A stretch of 64,000 bases of DNA, taken from contig JAKSGN010000035.1 in the NCBI GenBank assembly GCA_024180945.1, forward strand, positions 2,790,001 through 2,854,000, read 5' to 3'. The translations under genes and the position numbers were made by a program. How positions within the stretch are numbered: position 1 is the stretch's first letter; every line of letters begins with the position of its first letter. This stretch comes from Macrophomina tecta (Eukaryota > Ascomycota > Dothideomycetes > Botryosphaeriales > Botryosphaeriaceae). Shown here piece after piece: positions 57,881 through 64,000 of the stretch. Under the pieces are notes generated by a model, which worked only from the letters and a program-made list of their open reading frames with translations, did not search any database and was not told the origin of the DNA.

Positions 57881-58957
57881 ATGGCCGACTACAAGTTCGA
57901 AGGCTGGTGCGGCCATGGGCCCGAATCTGCCAATGGCCAAATGAAGTGGGAGGAGTACAAGCCCAAGACGTGGACCGAGGACGACGTCGACATCAAGATC
58001 TCCCACTGCGGCATCTGCGGCTCCGACATTCACACTCTCCGTTCAGGCTGGTACCCTACGCCGTATCCATGTGTCGTTGGTCACGAGATCATCGGCAAAG
58101 CGGTGCGCGTAGGCAAGAACGTTAAGCATATCAAAAATGGCGACCGGGTCGGCGTTGGTGCTCAGGCATCCTCGTGCCTCAAGCCTGACTGCCCGATGTG
58201 TTCTGATGGCTTCGAGAACCACTGCCCACACGTGGTGTCCACATATGGCTCCGTCTATCCCGGCAGCAAGGAGAAGAGTTACGGTGGATACGCAAACTAC
58301 AACCGCACGCCTGGCCATTTTGTGTTCAAGATCCCGGACGAGATCTCCAGTGAGCACGCAGCACCAGTGATGTGCGGCGGTGTCACGGTATACAGCCCTC
58401 TCAAGAGGTACGGCGCAAAGGGCAAGCGTGTCGGGATTGTTGGTCTGGGTGGGCTGGGCCATTTCGGCGTTCTGTTCGCAAAGGCTCTCGACGCATCTGA
58501 GGTTGTCGTAATCTCACGCTCGCATGCGAAGGAGGAGGACGCAAAGAAGCTCGGCGCCGACCGATTCATCGCCACCGCCGACGAGGGCTGGGACCAGGGA
58601 ACGAACTTCGCTTCGCTGGACTTGATCGTCTCGACCGTTTCCTCTGACAAGATGCCGCTCGCCGGGTACATGAACCTGCTGTCGTTCAGGGGCACGTTCG
58701 TGCAGGTCGGTGCGCCTGAGGACCCGCTGCCAGCATTCCCAGCATTCTCGCTTATCATGAAGGCGGCACACATCGCCGGCTCGGCGATTGGGTCACCCAA
58801 GGAGATTGAGGAGATGCTCCAGCTTATTGCGGAAAAGGGGATTAAGCCGTGGACGCAAGAGATCCCATTGAAGGATGCAAACCAAGCGGTGATTGACTTT
58901 GAGGCAGGCAAGCCGCGGTATAGGTTTGTGCTCAAGAATGAGAACTACACGGACTAA
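57881..58957 (+). CDS. Zinc-dependent NADP alcohol dehydrogenase (ADH6/cinnamyl type)
   Basis: A single exon of 358 aa, the usual family length. The catalytic zinc site is HCGICGSDIHTLRSGWYP with VGHEIIG. The structural zinc site is the four-Cys run CLKPDCPMCSDGFENHC. The cofactor site is VGIVGLGGLGHFGVLFAKAL, followed after the next strand by VVISRSHAKEED; Ser-Arg here favours NADP over NAD. The layout matches yeast Adh6/Adh7 and plant cinnamyl alcohol dehydrogenases, cytosolic enzymes that reduce aromatic and branched aldehydes. The frame is open upstream to 57830, but the first ATG is 57881. A TATAAA and the CCG-N5-CGG repeats lie upstream. Confidence 0.93.
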   Translation: MADYKFEGWCGHGPESANGQMKWEEYKPKTWTEDDVDIKISHCGICGSDIHTLRSGWYPTPYPCVVGHEIIGKAVRVGKNVKHIKNGDRVGVGAQASSCLKPDCPMCSDGFENHCPHVVSTYGSVYPGSKEKSYGGYANYNRTPGHFVFKIPDEISSEHAAPVMCGGVTVYSPLKRYGAKGKRVGIVGLGGLGHFGVLFAKALDASEVVVISRSHAKEEDAKKLGADRFIATADEGWDQGTNFASLDLIVSTVSSDKMPLAGYMNLLSFRGTFVQVGAPEDPLPAFPAFSLIMKAAHIAGSAIGSPKEIEEMLQLIAEKGIKPWTQEIPLKDANQAVIDFEAGKPRYRFVLKNENYTD

Positions 58958-60485
58958 GGCAACTGGTGGATGTGGTGTACGAGAGGAAGGGGCCATGAAA
59001 TAGATTTTAGTATTCAAGTTCCAAATCTTCATCACTTCTTGCTGGACACTGCAAAACCGCACGAAACACCTTTACACCCTATTAGACTTGCTAGCAGTCA
59101 ACCAAATCGGTCCAGAGCCTCGACACTGAACTAGAGAAGGGTTTCGCTAGCTCCGAACCGATCGAGCTGATAACCAAGGTTTTTTGCATTAAATAGCATT
59201 GAGTCGAGTTACAGTACCGGGGTTTGCACTGGACGAACTAATATAGCCGCTCCTCCGTCTTTGCACACTCGCGCCCTGCCAAAATCGCGAAAACACGTCC
59301 TCCTCCCATTTACACGCCCAAAGACAGCTGTGTTTGTCAGTATGCTCGATCCCGCCGTGCTTTTGCGGTATTGAGCATTATTAATCTGATAAATCTAACT
59401 GGTGTACAAAGCGAAAGAAGAAAGGTTGATTGGTGAGGGAGATTTGCCAGCGCGGGCAATAAATTTGGTGTTGACGAAGCTGCTAAAGCAAACAACATAA
59501 GCCTGAAACAGCATAGCAGCTGCCATTGGATCCGTCCACCTCCTGCCCGTGCCTCGTTATGACTCCACTCACAGCATATCGACGATATAGCAGCTGTTGG
59601 AGGGTGGAAGGTTCCAGTGGCAGCCGCTAGGCCGTTTCAGAGTTAGGTTGCTTGCTTCAGTAGCTGAGTCAACACCAAGCGCTGGCCCTTATGGCCAACG
59701 CCTACTGTCTCCTTCATCAATCAACCTTTCTTCTCTCGTTTGATTCACCAGCGAGGTTCAACAGCAGCGCTAGTAAAGTATATACACGGCTGTACATCTG
59801 AGCTAGAAACGGACCGCCCGTCGTTGCGCAAGATTATTTCATTTTTTTTTTTCCCTGCCAAAATCTTTGTTAATCTGTTCAAGGCTGAGAAATCCCGGGA
59901 ACTTATGGTTAGGGGGAAACTTTCTCGCTTGGTCTGAAATGCAGCTTGGGACAAAAGAAAGTAATTTGAAGTAAAACAAGCTCAATCAGCTCCCTGCTAC
60001 TACTAGAGGGGTCTATTAACTTGGCCATTCATCTTGAGACGTCTTAGGACTGAACACCATTAGCGTCGTGAGTATCAAGTAATCAAATCACCTTTTCATT
60101 AACTTAAACTAATCAAGCGGACATTCCATCATAATCAAATCTGGTAATACGCATTAGTACTTATCAAGGTTGCAGTTTCTGCAAATGTGACCCTAAAGAG
60201 AACCGAGGTCGCCAACGTAGCCGGAAACATGAGTGCTCTCAGTGCTTATGGCAAGGTGCCAGACGCCGTGTAACTTCACATTCGTTTTATCTCGTATACT
60301 GCACCCTACTGCTCACCTGTTGAAACCGCCATAGTCCACACAATTCCGTGTGCGGATATGCGCCCACTTCAGTCTTCTCCCAATACATTTCAAGCCTTGG
60401 CTTGACATGGATGCCCATTTATATCACAATTGCACAGAGCGCAGCCATTTCCCTTGTAGTCACTAAATGCTAAAATCATGGTTTC

Positions 60486-60500
60486 GGGGGGGGGGGGGGG
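60486..60500. repeat. 15-nt G run
   Basis: Uninterrupted G homopolymer in gene-free DNA. Long G runs are prone to sequencing error and can form G-quadruplex. Confidence 0.95.
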
Positions 60501-61217
60501 TGTTTGACGGGGTAGTTGTACGGCTGCAAACGAGTTGGTGCAATGAAAGATGTGGTCGCAAATCTCGTCTGCCATTCTAAGGCCCCCAGTGACCGAAAGT
60601 GTCATCGTATTGTTGGATGTTTCACTTTGGAGCACCCCGCGTTGATTCTAAGATTCGTAGAGGGTTCGAAGTTAGGCATTGGCCAAACGTCTGGTGGTGG
60701 CCTTCGACGACGTTTCTTAGGCGAATCCTCGAGTTTATCCTTCGGAACGGTATCGAATACTATGCCGAGGTCTAATCAAGCGTGGGGTGAGAAAACGTGG
60801 CTAACGACGCCTTGTTTTGTGTCGTACACTTGTGAGGAGGCTGATTTAAGGGTTCGGCAAGGCTTGTTTCATGGTACGAAGCACCATTTAGTGGGGCCAC
60901 CCACATGCGAAGCGCCTACTATCACAAATTTCCAGAATGAAGATCCTGGGGAAAGTCCGCGCGAGCTCGGAGGCACCAAACGATTACACGCCTGCTTGAA
61001 GAAGCATTCACTCGACCGACTCGCATAGCACAGACCACCGTCTGACGGATTAACAACCCCCTATTGAAGCGACTTGCTCTGTGCTTCAGGCGTTCGTTTG
61101 TCTGATCAGTTCATACGGGTCCTCCCGTCCCCACTTCTTCCTCCCTCTCGCGCCAGCGTCAATCATTCCCAAACATGCACCCAAAACGGGAGTTTCCCGT
61201 CCGGCGGGCGCGTCGAA

Positions 61218-61223
61218 TATAAG
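61218..61223 (+). promoter_or_regulatory. TATA box candidate for the 61318 gene
   Basis: TATAAG lies 100 nt upstream of the ATG at 61318. Confidence 0.4.
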
Positions 61224-61317
61224 GAGAAACGCATCTACAAGACCACCCTCGAACAGCTCCAAGCATTAAACACGCTCATTCCTTACCAACCTACCCCTTC
61301 GTTAATCATATTGCAAA

Positions 61318-62315
61318 ATGTACAGCCTCACTACCACCTCCGCGGCATTCCTGGGGCTGGCCCTGCGGGCCGCTGCTGCAGACTATTCGGCCTGGGCTTT
61401 CGGCAACATGTTCACGCTCGGTCCCACGAAAGGTGACAACGTCTATATCACCAAGGCTACCTGGTCTGTGGTGCCACCTGCTACGCCCGCGGATGCGTCG
61501 ATGAAGGATAAGTCCGACCCGCCATTCATGTCCATCTGGATTGGCGTTTCAGACTCTATATCGGACGAGAACACAGCGCTGGTTCAGCCGCTGCTAAACT
61601 GGTCGCCTGACCAAGAGTCGCAGTCAGTAGAATAGCGTCCTTGTACTTTGTTAGATTACTGACTTTTTTGGGGTGGGGGCAGAGGATGTGCTGCTGCCGC
61701 CGATGAGTGGTGTGTTGATGCGAGCACCTACTTTGCCTGTGCGTATTTACTGGAAACGGAACTTCACGAACAGACTGCTGATTATATTTATAGCCGGTCA
61801 AGTTGCTCAGCCATATGTGAAAGTGCCCAAGGAGACTCAGATTGATTTCGAAAGTAAGTCAGCTGAGTATCCAATGTAGATGCCACTGACCCGCCGTCAG
61901 TCAGTGCATCATCCGCGAAGAAGACTTCCCAGAAGGTCTGGATCAGCGGCAAGCTTGTTTCCCAGCAGGAGGATGGTAAGGATCTTTCCTTTGCTTCTCG
62001 TACTGGCACATCTCATGCGTTGCAGATGCCGGCTGGCTCCCGACGTACCTTTACTCCAGTAACGAATGCTACCAAGACACCTGCGGAACCCTCAACGGAT
62101 ACAGTATGTTATTGCCAATCTTTTTTACTAGTCCATTTTTCTGACTCGCTCCAGCTTGGTCCAACCTCACAATCACCCTCAGCGCCGCGGACAAGGCTTT
62201 CGGCAACACCCTGTCCCTCACCGGCGCGACCGGGAGCCTGGACACCCCCGATGGCGGCAAGACTTGGACTGGTTCCATTAAGATCAACAAAGACCACTTC
62301 CCCGCGAGTAACTAA
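61318..62315 (+). CDS. Secreted protein of unknown function, six exons
   Basis: Exons are 61318-61622, 61683-61738, 61794-61853, 61901-61975, 62026-62103 and 62155-62315, giving 244 aa. The introns are 47-60 nt, several with CTGAC branch points, and every phase agrees. The signal peptide is MYSLTTTSAAFLGLALRAAA. The mature protein reads like a beta-sandwich: AWAFGNMFTL, ITKATWSVVPP, MSIWIGVSDS, LVQPLLNWSPDQESQ, EWCVDASTYFAS, QVAQPYVKVPK, VWISGKLVSQQ, SSNECYQDTCG and WSNLTITLSAAD. The IWIGVSD and LxQPLLxW elements resemble the fold of G1-peptidase/concanavalin-like fungal secreted proteins, but I see no assured catalytic residues. It has four paired-looking Cys. Function is unknown. Confidence 0.8.
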
Positions 62316-62488
62316 GCACTAGCCACATCCAAGTAGAAGGCCGAGAACACTAGCCGGAAAATGGTGCCTTTTTCGAGCGGGGATCTCCTGGCAGACCATC
62401 TCCGGTATAGCCAATCTTTCGTGTACATTATAATTCACCCCGTATATACATATCACCCAAAAAGGAACGAGTTCAACCACGCCTCCTA

Positions 62489-62894
62489 TTAGTTGTCAGT
62501 CTCGATCTCGTTATCCTCTAGTTCTCTTGCATTCGCCAACAGCATCTCCAACGGCGCATGCCTGTGATCCCAGCCTCCTGCCCCGGAATCGCCTTTACCG
62601 GCTTGGGATCTGGCACGTTGAAGCCATCCGTATCCTTGCAATATGCCAGCCCTAGCCCAGCCTCGGCGCCCGGTGGGGAAAAGGGCGCCTCGTTCGAGAC
62701 AACCTGCGCGCCCAGGCATTCGTCGATGCTGACGGCCGGGGATGAGGCGTAGAAGTCGTCGTATGCCGGATCCAGCGCTTCCTCCAGCGTGCCGACCAGC
62801 TTGCCGCCGGCCAGGTTGGCGGGCGGCTGCAGGACGCAGTTCAGCGAAAAGTTCAGCAACCGACCGGGTCCTCTATAACCTGAGGTATCGGACG
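62489..62894 (-). pseudogene. Fragment of an unrecognised gene, frameshifted
   Basis: The minus strand reads YRGPGRLLNFSLNCVLQ, then GGKLVGTLEEALDPAYDDFY and SSPAVSIDECLGAQVVS as one block from about 62880. It continues DGFNVPDPKPVKAIPGQEAG to about 62560. The sequence then makes sense one frame over (HAPLEMLLANARELEDNEIE) to a stop at 62489. A frameshift lies near 62560. There is no start codon exon upstream, although a CTCAG acceptor precedes the block. This looks like the 3' part of a dead gene. Confidence 0.45.
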
Positions 62895-63487
62895 TGTTTG
62901 TATGCGAGTACTACCTAGAGCTGATATCTCCACCGAAAGCCAGTATTGGCATTTGCAGTAGCGGATGCCATGCTCGTGTTTGCGTTCGATTCGGCAGCGG
63001 GCCAATTCTCGCCTGGCGGGGCTCTTGGCTCCCGCCCCTCTTAACCGACGGGAACAATACTCCGCGGTCGCGGGAGGCTTTGTAGAAAGAGTTTAGGTTC
63101 AAGGCTCGTTTAGTCGTTGTTTCGGTAAAAGCTTAATTCCCACGACGATTACACCTGTTTTGGCCGACTGATGCGGAACTCTCTGGCAAATAGTTCGAGG
63201 GCCTTTCCAAAATTGCAAGACAATCGTAGGAGGGAGATTCTATCAGTTCCACCGTTGGACAGACCACCAGCCATTTCAATCCGAGGGGTTATACATGCGC
63301 TAAAACGAGAAATTTTGCGAACCATGGCATCCGTTTAAATGCTCATCAACTGACGCATGACCGCATCATCGGGAAAAATAGCGGAAAGCCTCACAATGGC
63401 CGAAACCAATTTCCTAATCTAAGGTTCTGTACTTTCTCAATTGCGGTGTTGACATTGCTTGGCCTTGAGCATGGACCCACATGCTCC
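62895..63487. other. Gene-free stretch
   Basis: No supportable gene. Confidence 0.4.
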
Positions 63488-64000
63488 TCACGCCGAGCTA
63501 CTTTTTAAGCTGAAGAATCCCAAAGTCCTTATGCTTTTGAACCTCAGAATCAGTGTTGCCAACTTTTCCTCGTCATTCTTGCTCAGACTGACAGGATGAG
63601 GTGACGCCGTCTTCAGAATAAGTCCGTCGTACTCGTGGTCGATCTCAACGGGCGCCTCCAGTTCGAAAAGCGGGCTTCTTTCCCTAAAGTAGTACGGCCT
63701 CCCATCTCTCTCAATTACATCATACTTTTTGCGGAACTCTTCCGAATGGCCTGTCCGTATTTCTCCGGTTCCCAGAACCGCAACGCTGCAATGCCATGGC
63801 GTTCCTCTGGACTTGGAGTCGTAGGGCAGTAACGGAATCGAGATTTTGGTCTTGCCAGTCGACTGATGGATGGACAAGCGGATCGCCCATCCATACCTGT
63901 CACGGATCAGGTGTTCATAAGCCTGTAGGAAATTTTAGCTTCCGATAAAGGATGGCGAATGGTGAGAGCTACAAGCAATCGCCTAATCATTCCCTTGGCC
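63488..64000 (-). CDS. 3' part of an unrecognised gene running off the right edge
   Basis: On the minus strand the last exon reads AYEHLIRDRYGWAIRLSIHQ through WHCSVAVLGTGEIRTGH and RDGRPYYFRERSPLFELE to a stop at 63488. A CCTACAG acceptor lies directly before AYEH (about 63922). A GTAGCT donor about 50 nt upstream links it in phase to KGMIRRLL, which enters the window from the right. The internal ATG at 63877 is therefore not the start. Soluble, with alternating strands and charged loops. The family is not recognised. Confidence 0.6.

Larger units (their letters stand above)
58958..61317. other. Gene-free stretch (2.4 kb)
   Basis: No domain was recognised. The 170-aa ORF at 60516-61028 has no motif and lacks coding character. 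A 15-nt G run lies at 60486-60500. The right end holds the TATA element of the next gene. Confidence 0.45.

Noticed and set aside
60516..61028. 170-aa + strand ORF
   Set aside because: No motif, begins beside a G run, no coding composition.

Overview
This window comes from the nuclear genome of a filamentous ascomycete (Pezizomycotina). The evidence is its monocistronic genes with short introns (mostly 46-120 nt, GT-AG, several with CTAAC or CTGAC branch points), and fungus-typical families: Zn2Cys6 and bZIP regulators, an OPT transporter, an AAAP permease, a DUF1275 protein, a DUF4267 protein, a PhiA-like wall protein and DUF3669. No rRNA, tRNA, CRISPR array or intact transposon was recognised. 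The species cannot be named from the sequence alone.

Layout. 1-7 kb is a decaying accessory segment: a broken secreted-protein gene (1-729, -), a broken DUF3669 gene (2452-3424, +) and an apparently intact Zn2Cys6 regulator (3537-5237, +). 7-12.2 kb is one very large conserved gene (1693 aa, 3 exons). An AAAP amino-acid permease follows (14.1-15.7 kb, -), then a 712-aa protein with a PD-(D/E)XK nuclease-like C-terminus (18-20.1 kb, +), an intronless secreted GH127 beta-L-arabinofuranosidase (20.9-22.8 kb, +) and, convergent to it, a phenol-2-monooxygenase-like flavoprotein (22.9-25.2 kb, -) with a GC-AG intron. 26-30 kb holds a frameshifted Gly-rich secreted protein (-), a PhiA-like secreted protein (+) and a short-chain dehydrogenase (-). 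30.8-31.4 kb is another broken gene (-). A mitochondrial-type hemerythrin (31.7-32.6 kb, -) and an OPT transporter (33.5-35.8 kb, -) come next.

36.8-40.5 kb carries, all on the + strand, two disordered proteins sharing the motif P-x-T-Y-x-D-x-V-x2-L-R-x-P and a third, broken locus with a weaker match. A bZIP regulator (42-42.9 kb, -), a DUF1275 membrane protein (47.1-48.1 kb, -), a 7TM receptor-like protein (50.1-51.6 kb, +) and an NmrA/isoflavone-reductase-like protein (53.3-54.3 kb, -) are spaced by long gene-poor stretches. The right end holds a DUF4267 protein (-), an NADP-type zinc alcohol dehydrogenase (+) with CCG-N5-CGG repeats upstream, a six-exon secreted protein (+), a broken gene fragment (-) and a gene running off the right edge (-).

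The genes do not form an evident pathway or biosynthetic cluster. What stands out is the number of broken genes (six loci), several with nonsense codons in an otherwise open frame that are compatible with C-to-T change, and the tandem group of motif-sharing disordered proteins at 36.8-40.5 kb.
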